Assembly: GCF_001424705.1 (NCBI RefSeq) | Contig: NZ_LMRA01000013.1 | Location: forward strand, 397-53,904 | Length of the DNA: 53,508 nt | DNA from: Methylobacterium sp. Leaf465 | Lineage (GTDB): Bacteria; Pseudomonadota; Alphaproteobacteria; Rhizobiales; Beijerinckiaceae | Reading direction: 5' to 3' | Part shown: piece after piece, positions 34,921 through 44,269 of the stretch | Layout of the letters: each line of letters opens with the position of its first letter | Numbering within the stretch: the stretch's first letter is position 1 | Made by a program: the position numbers and the translations under genes | Notes under the pieces: generated by a model | The model's database searches: none | The model's input: the letters and a program-made list of their open reading frames with translations, nothing else | Told to the model about the DNA's origin: nothing

Positions 34921-36543
34921 ATGATCCGCCTCGAAAAAATCGGCAAGCAGAACGGCCGCCAGATCGTCTTCATCGAGGCCTCCGCCGCCCTCCAGCGGGG
35001 CGAGAAGGTCGGTCTGGTCGGCCCCAACGGTGCCGGCAAGACCACTCTGTTCCGGATGATTACCGGCGAGGAGCAGCCCGACGAGGGCCAGGTCGCCGCG
35101 GATCGCGGCATCACCATCGGGTATTTCAGCCAGGACGTCGGCGAGATGTCCGGCCGTACCGTCGTCTCCGAGGTGATGAACGGCGCCGGCCCTGTCAGCG
35201 AGATCGGCGCCGAGCTGAAGGAGGTCGAGCAGTCCCTGGCCGACCCCGACCGGGCCGACGAGATGGAGGCGCTGATCGAGCGCTACGGCGAGGTCCAGGC
35301 CCGCTTCGAGGAACTCGACGGCTATGCCCTGGAGGGGCGTGCCTACGAGGTGCTGGCGGGCTTGAGCTTCTCCCAGGAGATGATGGACGCCGACGTCGGC
35401 AAGCTCTCGGGCGGCTGGAAGATGCGCGTGGCGCTCGCCCGCATCCTCCTGATGAACCCCGACGTCATGCTCCTCGACGAGCCGAGCAACCATCTCGACC
35501 TGGAGAGCCTGATCTGGCTCGAAGCCTTTCTCAAGGGCTATGAGGGCGCCCTGTTGATGACTTCGCACGACCGCGAGTTCATGAATCGCATCGTCACGAA
35601 GATCGTCGAGATCGACGGCGGACAGCTCACCACCTACTCGGGCGACTACGCCTTCTACGAGCAGCAGCGGACGCTCAACGAGACGCAGCAACAGGCCCAA
35701 TTCGAGCGCCAGCAGGCGATGCTCGCCAAGGAGATCAAGTTCATCGAGCGTTTCAAGGCGCGGGCCTCCCACGCTGCCCAGGTGCAGAGCCGGGTGAAGA
35801 AGCTCGACAAGATCGAGCGGGTGGAGCCGCCCAAGCGCCGCCAGAGCGTCGCCTTCGAATTTCTGCCCGCCCCCCGCTCCGGCGACGACGTCGTGATGCT
35901 CAAGAACGTGCACAAGCGCTACGGCAGCCGCACCATCTACGAGGGCCTCGACTTCTCGATCCGGCGGCGCGAGCGCTGGTGCGTGATGGGCATCAACGGG
36001 GCCGGCAAGTCGACGCTCCTCAAGCTCGTGACCGGAACCGCCAAGCCCGACGAGGGCAACGTCGCGGTTGGTGGCAGCGTCAAGCTCGGCTACTTCGCGC
36101 AACACGCCATGGACGTGCTGGACGGCGACCGCACGGTGTTCGGGTTCCTGGAGGATTCCTTCCCGCAAGCGGGCCAGGGCTCTCTCCGGGCGCTGGCCGG
36201 CTGCTTCGGCTTCTCGGGAGACGACGTGGAGAAGCGCTGCCGCGTGCTCTCAGGTGGCGAGAAGGCCCGCCTCGTGATGGCGCGAATGCTCTACGACCCG
36301 CCGAACTTCCTCGTCCTCGACGAGCCTACCAACCACCTCGACATGGGCACCAAGGAGATGCTGATTGCCGCCCTGGCGAACTACGAGGGGACGATGCTGT
36401 TCGTGAGCCACGACCGCCACTTCCTCGCCGCCCTGTCGAACCGCGTCCTCGAACTCACGCCGGACGGAATCCATCAGTATGGCGGCGGCTACACCGAGTA
36501 CGTCGCACGCACGGGTCAGGAGGCGCCGGGACTGCGGAGCTGA
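34921..36543 (+). CDS. ABC-F family ATPase
   Basis: A 540-residue protein with two nucleotide-binding domains and no membrane segments. Walker A motifs are GPNGAGKTT (34-42) and GINGAGKST; signature motifs are LSGGWKMRVALAR and LSGGEKARLVMAR; Walker B motifs are VMLLDEPSNHLD and FLVLDEPTNHLD. The linker between the domains (QQRTLNETQQQAQFERQQAMLAKEIKFIERFKARASHAAQVQSR) is the charged ABC-F arm that reaches into the ribosome. It resembles the EttA/YbiT/Uup groups, which act in translation; no antibiotic-resistance role can be claimed. It diverges from the MHYT kinase across 186 nt. Confidence 0.93.
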   Translation: MIRLEKIGKQNGRQIVFIEASAALQRGEKVGLVGPNGAGKTTLFRMITGEEQPDEGQVAADRGITIGYFSQDVGEMSGRTVVSEVMNGAGPVSEIGAELKEVEQSLADPDRADEMEALIERYGEVQARFEELDGYALEGRAYEVLAGLSFSQEMMDADVGKLSGGWKMRVALARILLMNPDVMLLDEPSNHLDLESLIWLEAFLKGYEGALLMTSHDREFMNRIVTKIVEIDGGQLTTYSGDYAFYEQQRTLNETQQQAQFERQQAMLAKEIKFIERFKARASHAAQVQSRVKKLDKIERVEPPKRRQSVAFEFLPAPRSGDDVVMLKNVHKRYGSRTIYEGLDFSIRRRERWCVMGINGAGKSTLLKLVTGTAKPDEGNVAVGGSVKLGYFAQHAMDVLDGDRTVFGFLEDSFPQAGQGSLRALAGCFGFSGDDVEKRCRVLSGGEKARLVMARMLYDPPNFLVLDEPTNHLDMGTKEMLIAALANYEGTMLFVSHDRHFLAALSNRVLELTPDGIHQYGGGYTEYVARTGQEAPGLRS

Positions 36544-36819
36544 TGGTCGACGCGATGGGGCGGCCGGCATTCTGGCTGATCCGATGCTGGCTCGCAGCGG
36601 ACAGGTCGACCGCGGCTCGCATCACGAGCCTGCAGGCAGTTCGTGGAGGAGGAACTGTCGTACGGACAGCCCCTTGAGGCTGCCATCGGACACGGGACGA
36701 CCGTTGGAAGAGAGGCGCTCTCCATCCCTGAACTTGAAATGAACAAAAAGTCAGATTAACTGAATATGAACGAACAGCCTTCCACACTCGGCTGCCACTC
36801 ACCAACCAGGAGTACGGAT

Positions 36820-37152
36820 ATGTCCTGCGGACTGTTCCAGAACCTGCCGGGCGCTCATGAAATGGGAGGGCTTCAGGCCCTTCCGAGTGAGCCGTGGCTT
36901 CTCCCGATCTCGGACCGATTGGACGCCGCGACGACGGATGCCGATCGACTGGAAGCGACTGTGCGGCTGTCCGTTCGTCCCTTCCAGCGGGCTGCGAACG
37001 CCCTGATGGCGGTGCTTCTGCTTCTCCTGTCGGTGCAGATCGGTGCGGACTGGATGAACGCTCGAACCCCGCATCCGCCCACAAACCAGATCGCGGACGC
37101 GACGCCGCCGGACATGCCGGTGACGAAGGCCACGCTGACCATCAACAACTGA
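36820..37152 (+). CDS. Small single-pass membrane protein, unknown
   Basis: A 110-residue protein beginning MSCGLFQNLPGAH, with one membrane segment near 65-85 (ANALMAVLLLLLSVQIGADW) and a Pro/Thr-rich tail that would face the periplasm. The start at 36820 is chosen because AGGAG lies 7 nt before it; an in-frame ATG at 36766 lacks a ribosome site. I do not recognise the family. It lies between the ABC-F gene and the convergent CzcA gene, about 250 nt from the latter. The short stretches on both sides (36544-36819 and 37153-37402) show no other gene. Confidence 0.5.
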   Translation: MSCGLFQNLPGAHEMGGLQALPSEPWLLPISDRLDAATTDADRLEATVRLSVRPFQRAANALMAVLLLLLSVQIGADWMNARTPHPPTNQIADATPPDMPVTKATLTINN

Positions 37153-37402
37153 GCGCTTTTCGTGCCAGTCGCATGACCGACCCGCTCCCGAGTGGGTCGT
37201 GAGGCCGCCCGCTTATTCGTCGCGGCGGCGGGATCGACCCCTCCTTCGGAACGACCTCAACATCGTGAGATCGTTGTTCGCCGGCCGCGTCATCCCTTGA
37301 TGTGCGAGACGATCGGCACCTTTCAACTGCCCCCCTCTAAGGTTCCCTGATCGCGTTCTGAGCCCAGTCAACGGCTGGGTGTCGACGCGCGGTTAGGCCG
37401 GG

Positions 37403-40400
37403 TCAAGCGGTGACCGAAGCCGACTGCAAAGCCGCGGTCGATCGCGGGTCACCATCCTCCTCCTCGGCCAGTCCGGGCTTTCGCCGCGAAAGCGTGAGGA
37501 TGAGCACCGGCAGGATCAGCAGGATGAGGAGCGGCGCCAGGCTCATGCCGCCGACGACGACCAGCGCCAGGGGCTTCTGAACCTGCGATCCGACACCATT
37601 CGAGAAGGCGGCCGGCAGGAGGCCGACGCCGGCGACCACGCAGGTCATCACCACCGGCCGGAGCTGCGTGTGACAGGTCCGCAGCATCGCCCGCACCCGC
37701 TCCTCTCCCTCGATGATCAGACCGTTGAAGTGCGACAGCACGATGATGCCGTCCATCACGGCGATGCCGAGAAGCGCGATGAATCCGATCGCGGCCGAGA
37801 CGCTGAACGGTGTGTCGGTGATCACCAGGGCGAGCACGCCGCCGGCCGCTGCCATCGGGATGACGCTGAGCGCCAGCAGCATGTCGATCGCGGAGCCGAA
37901 GTTCATGAACAGCAGGATCGCGATGAGGCCGATGGCGATCGGGACGGTCACCGACAGGCGCGCCAGGGCACCCTGCATGTTGTTGAATTCGCCCACGAGT
38001 TCGAGGCGGTAGCCCCGCGGCAGGGCCACCTCGGCGTTCACGCGCTCACGTGCCTCCAGGATCGCGCTGCCGAGGTCGCGGTCACGGACGCTGAACTTCA
38101 CCGGAAGGTAGCGCTCCTGGCCCTCCCGGTAGATGTAGGCCGGCCCTGAGACGAGGGCGACCTGGGCGACCTCGCTCAGGGGCACCTGCATCAGCGTGCC
38201 GTTCGGCCCCTGCCCGGAGATGCGCAGGTTGCGGATGGAGGCCACGCTCTGGCGGAACTGCTCGGCGAGGCGGATGACGATCGGATAGTGACGATCCGAG
38301 CCGCTGTCGTAGAGGTCGCCGGCGCTGTCGCCGCCGATGGCGGTGCGGACCGTGGCATTGATGTCGCCGGGGGTGAGGCCGTAGCGTGCGGCACGGACCC
38401 GGTCGACGTCGATCTGCACCGTGGGCTGACCGAGCGACGTGAACACGCCGAGATCGGTTACGCCGGGCACCTTGCGGAGCACGGCCTCGACGCGGTTGGC
38501 AACCGCCGTCAAGGTTTCAAGGTCGGATCCGAACACCTTGAACGAGTTCTCGCCCTTGATGCCGGAAACCGCCTCGGCGACGTTGTCCTGCAGGTACTGC
38601 GAGACGTTGAACTCCACGCCGGGGAAATCGGTGCGCAGCCGGTCGAGGAGATCGCCGACCATCCGGTCCTTGGTCATGCTCGGCCGCCACTTCTCGGCCG
38701 GCTTGAGCGGCGCGAAGAACTCGCCGTTGAAGAAGCCGGCGGCATCGGTGCCGTCATCCGGGCGGCCGTGCTGCGAGACGACGCTCTCGACCTCCGGCAC
38801 CGCTGCGATGATGCGGCGGATCCGGTTGACGTAGAGGTTTCCCTCCTCCAGCGAGATCGTCGCCGGCATGGTGGCACGCAGCCAGAGATTGCCCTCCTCG
38901 AGCTTGGGCAGGAATTCCAGGCCGAGCTGGCGCCCCGCCACGCCGACTCCGGCGGTGAGTAGCAGCGCGAGGCCGAGGGTTAGGATGCGATTGCCCAGGG
39001 CGGCGCGGATGGCGGGCCGGTAGAGCCGGTCCAGGGTCCGCACGAGGATCGTCTCGACCTCTTCGACATGGGCTGGAAGGAGGTAGGCGGAGAGGACGGG
39101 CGTCACCGTGAAGGTGGCGATGAGCCCGCCGAGCAGCGCGTAGGCGTAGGTCTGCGCCATCGGCCCGAAGATGTGGCCTTCCACCCCCGTCAGGGTGAAG
39201 AGCGGCAGGAAGCCCGTGACGATGATGATCGCCGCGAAGACGATCGAGCGACTGACGTCCCCGGAGGCTTGGCGGATCCGCAGGAGCTTGCCTGCGAGGC
39301 CCGGCCGGACCACCTCCCCTGTCGGTGTCCCGTGACCGGAGAGCCGCCGGAAGATCGCCTCCACCATGATCACCGTTCCATCGACGATCAGTCCGAAATC
39401 CAGGGCGCCGACGGAGAGCAGGTTCGCCGACTCGCCGCGCACCACCAGAATGATGACGGCGAAGAACAGCGCGAAGGGGATGGTCGCCACCACGATGAGG
39501 GCGCTGCGCAGATTGCCGAGAAAGAGCCACTGCACGATGAGGATCAGCACGATGCCGACCAGCATGTTGTGCAGCACGGTGTGCGTGGTGACCGCGATGA
39601 GGTCGGCCCGGTCGTAGATCCGCTCGATCCGGACGCCCGGCGGCAGAAGGCCCATGGCCTCGATGCGCCCCACCTCCGCCTGTACGGCAGCGATGGTCGG
39701 CGTGCTCTCCTCGCCCCGCCGCATCAGCACGATGCCCTGGACGATGTCATCGTCGTCGTTCATGCCGGCGATGCCGAGGCGTGGCTGGTGCCCGATCGTG
39801 ACGGTGGCGACGTCCTTGACCAGCACCGGTGCGCCGCCCGACTGCGTCAGCACTGTCTCGCCGATGTCGTCGGTGGAGCGAATCAAGCCGACACCGCGCA
39901 CCACAGCCGACTGGGTGCCGAGATTGATCCGGTTGCCGCCGACGTTCAGGTTGCTGTCGTTCAGGGTCTTCACGACGCCCGACAGGGTCAACCCGTAGGC
40001 GGTGAGCCGGTCCAGGTCGACGGCGATGTCGAAGGTCTTGGTCTTGCCGCCCCAGCCGATCACGTCGATGACGCCCGGCACGGCGCGGAAGCGCCGACGC
40101 AGCACCCAGTCCTGCAGGGATTTCAGGTCGAGGACGCTGTAGCCCGCCGGCGCCGTCAGTTTGTAGCGAAAGATCTCACCGATGGGGCTCACCGGCGAGA
40201 TGGTCGGCTTGGCGCCGTTGGGAAGGGCGTCGAGCTGGGCCAGCCGGTTCAGCACCTGCTGCTCGGCCTCGCGGTAGCTGAACTCGAAGCCGAACTGCAG
40301 CTTCACATCCGACAGCCCGTAGAGGGAGACCGAGCGGACCTGCTTCAGGTTCGGCAAGCCGGAGGTGATCACCTCGATCGGCACGGTGACGTAGCGCTCG

Positions 40401-40579
40401 ATCTCCTCGCCCGACAGACCATTCGCTTGCGTGATCACGTCGATCATCGGCGGGGTCGGGTCCGGATAGGCCTCGATGTTCAGGGTTCGGAAGGCGACCA
40501 GCCCGCAGGCCAGCAGCAGAACGAACGCGAGAACCACCAGGGCACGCTGGCGCAGCGCGAGATGGACGAGGCCGGTCAT
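37403..40579 (-). CDS. czcA: Heavy-metal efflux RND pump, CzcA type
   Basis: A 1058-residue inner-membrane RND transporter that exports divalent metals from periplasm or cytosol using the proton gradient. The N-terminus (LRQRALVVLAFVLLLACGLVAF) and the block GALDFGLIVDGTVIMVEA near 395-411 place it in the HME group; the D-F-G-x3-D spacing in the fourth membrane helix is that of the Zn/Co/Cd (CzcA-like) subgroup. Two large periplasmic loops and twelve membrane segments are present. It follows the adaptor gene by 32 nt on the same strand. No outer-membrane partner (CzcC) is in the window. Confidence 0.92.
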   Translation of the reverse strand: MTGLVHLALRQRALVVLAFVLLLACGLVAFRTLNIEAYPDPTPPMIDVITQANGLSGEEIERYVTVPIEVITSGLPNLKQVRSVSLYGLSDVKLQFGFEFSYREAEQQVLNRLAQLDALPNGAKPTISPVSPIGEIFRYKLTAPAGYSVLDLKSLQDWVLRRRFRAVPGVIDVIGWGGKTKTFDIAVDLDRLTAYGLTLSGVVKTLNDSNLNVGGNRINLGTQSAVVRGVGLIRSTDDIGETVLTQSGGAPVLVKDVATVTIGHQPRLGIAGMNDDDDIVQGIVLMRRGEESTPTIAAVQAEVGRIEAMGLLPPGVRIERIYDRADLIAVTTHTVLHNMLVGIVLILIVQWLFLGNLRSALIVVATIPFALFFAVIILVVRGESANLLSVGALDFGLIVDGTVIMVEAIFRRLSGHGTPTGEVVRPGLAGKLLRIRQASGDVSRSIVFAAIIIVTGFLPLFTLTGVEGHIFGPMAQTYAYALLGGLIATFTVTPVLSAYLLPAHVEEVETILVRTLDRLYRPAIRAALGNRILTLGLALLLTAGVGVAGRQLGLEFLPKLEEGNLWLRATMPATISLEEGNLYVNRIRRIIAAVPEVESVVSQHGRPDDGTDAAGFFNGEFFAPLKPAEKWRPSMTKDRMVGDLLDRLRTDFPGVEFNVSQYLQDNVAEAVSGIKGENSFKVFGSDLETLTAVANRVEAVLRKVPGVTDLGVFTSLGQPTVQIDVDRVRAARYGLTPGDINATVRTAIGGDSAGDLYDSGSDRHYPIVIRLAEQFRQSVASIRNLRISGQGPNGTLMQVPLSEVAQVALVSGPAYIYREGQERYLPVKFSVRDRDLGSAILEARERVNAEVALPRGYRLELVGEFNNMQGALARLSVTVPIAIGLIAILLFMNFGSAIDMLLALSVIPMAAAGGVLALVITDTPFSVSAAIGFIALLGIAVMDGIIVLSHFNGLIIEGEERVRAMLRTCHTQLRPVVMTCVVAGVGLLPAAFSNGVGSQVQKPLALVVVGGMSLAPLLILLILPVLILTLSRRKPGLAEEEDGDPRSTAALQSASVTA

Positions 40580-40611
40580 GCGTTGGGTTCCTGCTGACGG
40601 GAGCCGACGGA

Positions 40612-41868
40612 TCAGCCCCGGGTCACCATCCGGTCGATGAATAGGGAGCCGCGCGAGATCACACGCTCGCCGGTCGCCAGACCTTCGAGGATCTCGATCT
40701 TGCTTCCGTCGATGATGCCGGGTTTGACCCGGCGGCTCTCGACCGTGTTGTCGGTCTTCAACACCCAGACGCTCGCCTTGCTGCCCTCCAGCACGACCGC
40801 TGCACGGGGGACCGATTGCGACAGGGTTTCGCGCTCGTTGATGATGCGCACGGTGGCGTACATCTCGGGTTTCAGCAGATTCTGTGTGTTGTCGATATCG
40901 GCCCGAACCGTGATGCGACGGGTCGTCGGGTCGACGGACGATCCGATGAAGTTGATCCGCCCCTCGAAGACCTTGTCGGGATAGGCGAGTACGCGGAACT
41001 TGAGCCGATCGCCGAGATCGACCTTCGCCGCGTCCGGCTCACGCAGCTGCGCGATGAGCCAGACCTTGGATAGGTCGCCGATGATGTACGAGGGGTCGCT
41101 GCCCCCGGTGCCGACATACTGACCCGGTCCGATCTTGCGCTGGATGATCGTTCCCTTGAGGGGCGCGTTGATCGCCGTTTCGGGGTTGATCGAGCCCTTC
41201 TGTAGATTGGCGACCTCGTCGTCGCGCAGGCCCAGGATGCGCAGCCGGTTGCGCACGGCCTCCAGACCGACCTCGGCCGTCCGGGCATCGTTGGTGGCCG
41301 TGTTCAGATCGTTCTGCGCGGATTGGAGCTCGCGCAGCGTGGTGACCCGCGAATCATAGAGATCGTGCAGGCGCTTCTCGGCGGCCTGGGCGTAGCCGAG
41401 CTGCGACCGTGCCTTGGCCAGGACGTTCAAGGCCGCAAGATAGTCGTTCTGGGCCTGGACCATCTCGTTGGCCTGGATCGAGAAGAGGCGCTCACCCTTC
41501 TGCACCTGCTCGCCGGTGCGCGCGAAGATGGCGATGACCCGACCCGGATAGGGGGAGAACACCGGGGTGGCCTGATACTCGTCGACGCCGATCTTACCCT
41601 CGGTGGTGATCTCCTCGTAGAAGAGGCGCTGCTCCACCGTCTCAGTGTCGATGGCGGCCAGCTGGTCCGGGCTGAGGACGAAATCGCCGTTGCTCGGTGG
41701 TGTGACCGTGACGGCTGCCGGCGTTGGTGTCGTTGCAGCACCCGCGAGCGTACTGGGCAGCCACAAGAAGCCAGCAACGCAAAGACTTGAGGCGACTAAG
41801 AGAATGGAAACCTGAGTGCGATGCTTCAACCCGACGAGTGGAGCGAACGAACCCTGAGGCTCAATCAT
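40612..41868 (-). CDS. czcB: RND efflux periplasmic adaptor, CzcB type
   Basis: A 418-residue adaptor that links the RND pump to an outer-membrane channel. A membrane anchor or signal lies at about 20-45 (VSILLVASSLCVAGFLWLPSTLAGA). The lipoyl/barrel part is PVFSPYPGRVIAIFARTGEQVQKGERLFSIQ, followed by a coiled-coil hairpin (about 130-210, LAALNVLAKARSQLGYAQAAEKRL) and the beta-barrel VWLIAQLREPDAAKVDLGDRLKF. The open frame extends 110 codons further upstream, but that part has no similarity to the family; MIEPQGSF at 41868 gives a normal adaptor N-terminus. The ribosome site is weak. Confidence 0.88.
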   Translation of the reverse strand: MIEPQGSFAPLVGLKHRTQVSILLVASSLCVAGFLWLPSTLAGAATTPTPAAVTVTPPSNGDFVLSPDQLAAIDTETVEQRLFYEEITTEGKIGVDEYQATPVFSPYPGRVIAIFARTGEQVQKGERLFSIQANEMVQAQNDYLAALNVLAKARSQLGYAQAAEKRLHDLYDSRVTTLRELQSAQNDLNTATNDARTAEVGLEAVRNRLRILGLRDDEVANLQKGSINPETAINAPLKGTIIQRKIGPGQYVGTGGSDPSYIIGDLSKVWLIAQLREPDAAKVDLGDRLKFRVLAYPDKVFEGRINFIGSSVDPTTRRITVRADIDNTQNLLKPEMYATVRIINERETLSQSVPRAAVVLEGSKASVWVLKTDNTVESRRVKPGIIDGSKIEILEGLATGERVISRGSLFIDRMVTRG

Positions 41869-42116
41869 CGAATCAATCTCGCGTGTCTTCGCATTTGTGC
41901 ACTCATCCGGTCCAGCCGGATGGTGCGTCGGTCTGTAGAAGGCCGTCACCTGAGATACAAGCGTGGCCAGTTCACGATTTGGTCGCGTCGTCCATCGCGT
42001 GATCGGTGTGGCTTCCCGGCCCCGAGAAACGGGTCGCTCCGACAGATCGCGCGGCTTCCCAATATTGGGCTGCCGCCCGTCGTTCGGATCGTGTAGGAGC
42101 TCAAAGTTCGGACGAG

Positions 42117-42146
42117 AAAACCCCGCGGACCCTAAGGCCTGCGGGG
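42117..42146 (-). terminator. Rho-independent terminator-like hairpin
   Basis: Read on the minus strand, CCCCGC pairs with GCGGGG around a 14-nt loop that contains a further AGG/CCT pair, and TTTT follows. It lies directly after the stop of the short frame at 42147-42332 and about 250 nt before the CzcB start, so it would end a transcript coming from the right and insulate the metal-efflux genes. Confidence 0.65.
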
Positions 42147-42332
42147 TTAAAGTTGCGTCACATGAATCCCTGGGAGGGACCCCTGGTATACTACATGCCA
42201 ATTCAAACGCAGCAAGAGGTATTGTTCCCCGTGGCGATTTATTCTGCCAGCGGCGCTGCGGGGCGCAGAGAAATTTTTCTCATCGGTCCTCGCCGGCCCT
42301 CTCATTCCCACTCGATTGTTCAGCATGGCCAT
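42147..42332 (-). other. Possible short gene or small RNA ending at a terminator
   Basis: A 61-codon frame reads MAMLNNRVGM and closes GSLPGIHVTQL with its stop touching the terminator hairpin. It has no clear ribosome site and no family that I recognise. The tight junction between stop and terminator is unusual for chance and suggests a real transcript; it could be a small RNA rather than a protein gene. GATAAT a short way upstream (near 42343) could be a -10 element, but no good -35 was found. Confidence 0.3.
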
Positions 42333-42654
42333 AAGTAGTTGATTATCGCGAAATTCTTCTGTTTGGATGGCGATATGCCGACACGGGGACCGTCAAAAAC
42401 CTACGCTGTTGATTTTAAACAGCTTTTTCTACGAAAATTTTCTTGCATGGTTTCGGTATTTATCGAGGTCGATTACCTCTGATAACCGATTTTCCAGCGG
42501 CTGGAAGCAGCTCGGCAGCTAGCGGAAAAGTACCGTCACTCGTCTTATAGCAAGGTTTCGTTCGGTGAGCGAGGTCCGCCAACCACGCCCCAGAGTAAGC
42601 CTGCACGAGGGCCTGACGGACCGTTATCACCTCCCTATTAGGCGCCCCTTGAAT
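42333..42654. other. AT-rich gap before the AbiE locus
   Basis: About 320 nt without a supported gene on either strand. It is visibly richer in A and T than the metal-efflux genes, marking the start of the accessory island. It presumably contains the AbiE promoter on its right side. I see no att-like repeat or tRNA. Confidence 0.4.
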
Positions 42655-42682
42655 GTCAGAAAAAGATGTACTATTTTCTGAC
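42655..42682 (+). promoter_or_regulatory. Inverted repeat at the AbiE start, probable AbiEi operator
   Basis: GTCAGAAAA (42655-42663) and TTTTCTGAC (42674-42682) are perfect 9-nt arms with a 10-nt spacer, ending two bases before the antitoxin ATG at 42685. AbiEi proteins in known systems repress their own promoter by binding inverted repeats, which fits this position. Confidence 0.7.
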
Positions 42683-42684
42683 GC

Positions 42685-43314
42685 ATGAAAGCCACTGTCA
42701 CATCAGTTCCGGATCGGATCATGCGACGCGCCCGCGCTGGCGGGCGTGGCGGCGTCTTCACGCCTCGTGACTTCCTGGACGTGGCGGCGCGCGCAGCGGT
42801 AGACCAAGCCCTCTCCCGCTTGGCGAAAACCGGAAAGCTCCGCCGCCTGGCGCGTGGCTTATATGATTTCCCCAAGGTCCATCCCAAGCTCGGCCCGCTT
42901 TCTCCAACTCCCGACGACGTTGCGCAGGCGCTTGCACGCGAGACCGACTCGCAGGTGCAGATCGCTGGCGCGCGCGCGGCCAACGCGCTCGGCCTCTCGA
43001 CCCAGGTTCCGGCGAAGAGCACCTATCTGACCGATGGCCCCTCCCGCCGCGTCGTGCTGGGCAAGCGCGTGGTCGATCTGCGTCACGCCTCGCCCAAGCA
43101 TCTGATTGCTCCGGGAAGCCCGGCCGGCACCGTCGTCCAGGCTCTTCGTCATGTGGGGCAGGTGCGCGCCGCCGACGTCGCACAAGTCGCAGCGCGTCGC
43201 CTGTCGGCCAGCGACAAGAAGACGCTTGCCTCCACCGCGGTCCAAGCGCCCGCCTGGATGAGGCCGACGCTCGTCTTGATCGCCAACGCAGCGTCGGGCG
43301 ATCTGGATGGATAA
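42685..43314 (+). CDS. AbiEi-type antitoxin (DUF6088-like)
   Basis: A 209-residue protein. The N-terminal winged-helix part reads GGVFTPRDFLDVAARAAVDQALSRLAKTGKLRRLARGLYDFPK, the pattern of AbiEi antitoxins of the DUF6088 type (the FT...VD.AL..L...G.I.R...G.Y..P block). The middle (GARAANALGLSTQVPAKSTYLTDGPSRRVVLG) is the conserved AbiEi C-terminal region. In type IV systems AbiEi represses the operon and counters the nucleotidyltransferase toxin without binding it directly. The next gene overlaps it by 8 nt. The antitoxin looks complete even though the toxin is truncated. Confidence 0.85.
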   Translation: MKATVTSVPDRIMRRARAGGRGGVFTPRDFLDVAARAAVDQALSRLAKTGKLRRLARGLYDFPKVHPKLGPLSPTPDDVAQALARETDSQVQIAGARAANALGLSTQVPAKSTYLTDGPSRRVVLGKRVVDLRHASPKHLIAPGSPAGTVVQALRHVGQVRAADVAQVAARRLSASDKKTLASTAVQAPAWMRPTLVLIANAASGDLDG

Positions 43315-44128
43315 AGTCGCTCTTCTTCCGGCTACCGATCGGGCGGCTCTTTTTGGCGAGACCGGCGCAGGCCGAGGTATCGCCGACGCGATCATCGAAA
43401 AGGACTTCTGGGTCTGCTGGACCTTGAAGCGGCTTTTCTGCCTGCAAGGAAAGGACGCTGCCACCTTGGTCTTCAAGGGCGGTACGTCCCTTTCCAAGGC
43501 GTTCGGCGCGATCCGCCGCTTCTCCGAAGATATCGATCTATCCTTCGACCGCGCCGACCTCGGCTACGTTGGCGACCGTGATCCCGAGAAGGACGGAATC
43601 AGCCGGAAGAAGGCGGCCCAACTCATCCAAGATCTGGTGGCCGACGTCGAGGAGCATATCGCCGAGAAGTTGCTTCCGGCGCTTCGCGACGCCATCATCG
43701 AGCAACTCGGCGAACCGACCGATGGCGCCTGGTCGCTGGAGATCGATGCCAGCGACGCGCAGACCGTGAATTTCCACTATCCGACCGCGCTGCCCGTCGC
43801 CGAATATGAGGGCATGGCCTACATCACGCCACGGGTGAAGCTCGAACTCGGCGCGCGCGGCGATCCCTGGCCGACCGAGGAGAAGGTCATCCGCTGCTAT
43901 GCGGCGGAGGACTATCCCGACTTCTTCGAAGATCCCGACGCCGCCGTCACCGTGCTCGCTGCACAGCGGACCTTTTGGGAAAAAGCCACCGCCTTGCATG
44001 CGGAAGCCCATCGCCCTGCTGAATCCGCAACGCCACAATATTTCTCACGACACTATTACGACCTTGCCATGCTTCTAGAGCGGTCACCGATCGACATGAA
44101 TCGTCTAGGGTTTCGGCCGCGGCGGTGA
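43307..44128 (+). pseudogene. AbiEii-type nucleotidyltransferase toxin, C-terminus cut by IS630
   Basis: The frame gives 273 residues, of which about 257 are native. LVFKGGTSLSKAFGAIRRFSEDIDLSFD contains motif I (GGTSLSK) and motif II (SEDIDL) of the AbiEii nucleotidyltransferase fold, and TFWEKATALHAEAHRP with RHYYDLAML is the later conserved block. The active site is thus present. After MLLE the reading passes into the IS630 end (RSPIDMNRLGFRPRR), so the helical tail usual in the family, roughly 50-70 residues, is lost. Whether the truncated protein is active cannot be told. AbiEii toxins modify tRNA or GTP-binding targets to stop growth on phage infection. Confidence 0.8.
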
Positions 44129-44269
44129 TGTGATTCGATGGACAGCTTTCCGAGGAGGAGAGCCGATGGCTTTCTAGAGCGGTCACCGATCGACATGAAT
44201 CGTCTAGGGTTTCGGCCGCGGCGGTGATGTGATTCGATGGACAGCTTTCCGAGGAGGAGAGCCGATGGC
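44073..44269. repeat. Tandem direct duplication of a 98-nt IS630 end
   Basis: The unit beginning TTCTAGAGCGG and ending GCCGATGGC occurs at 44073-44170 and again at 44172-44269, one base apart and apparently identical. It contains the IS left end, the ribosome site GAGGAGGAG and the first codon of the transposase. The first copy's start codon leads to a stop after three codons, so only the second is used. Confidence 0.9.

Noticed and set aside
34735..36168. Minus-strand open frame continuing upstream of the MHYT kinase into the ABC-F gene
   Set aside because: It lies antisense to a clear ABC-F protein and has no family pattern; the MHYT domain begins at 34734.
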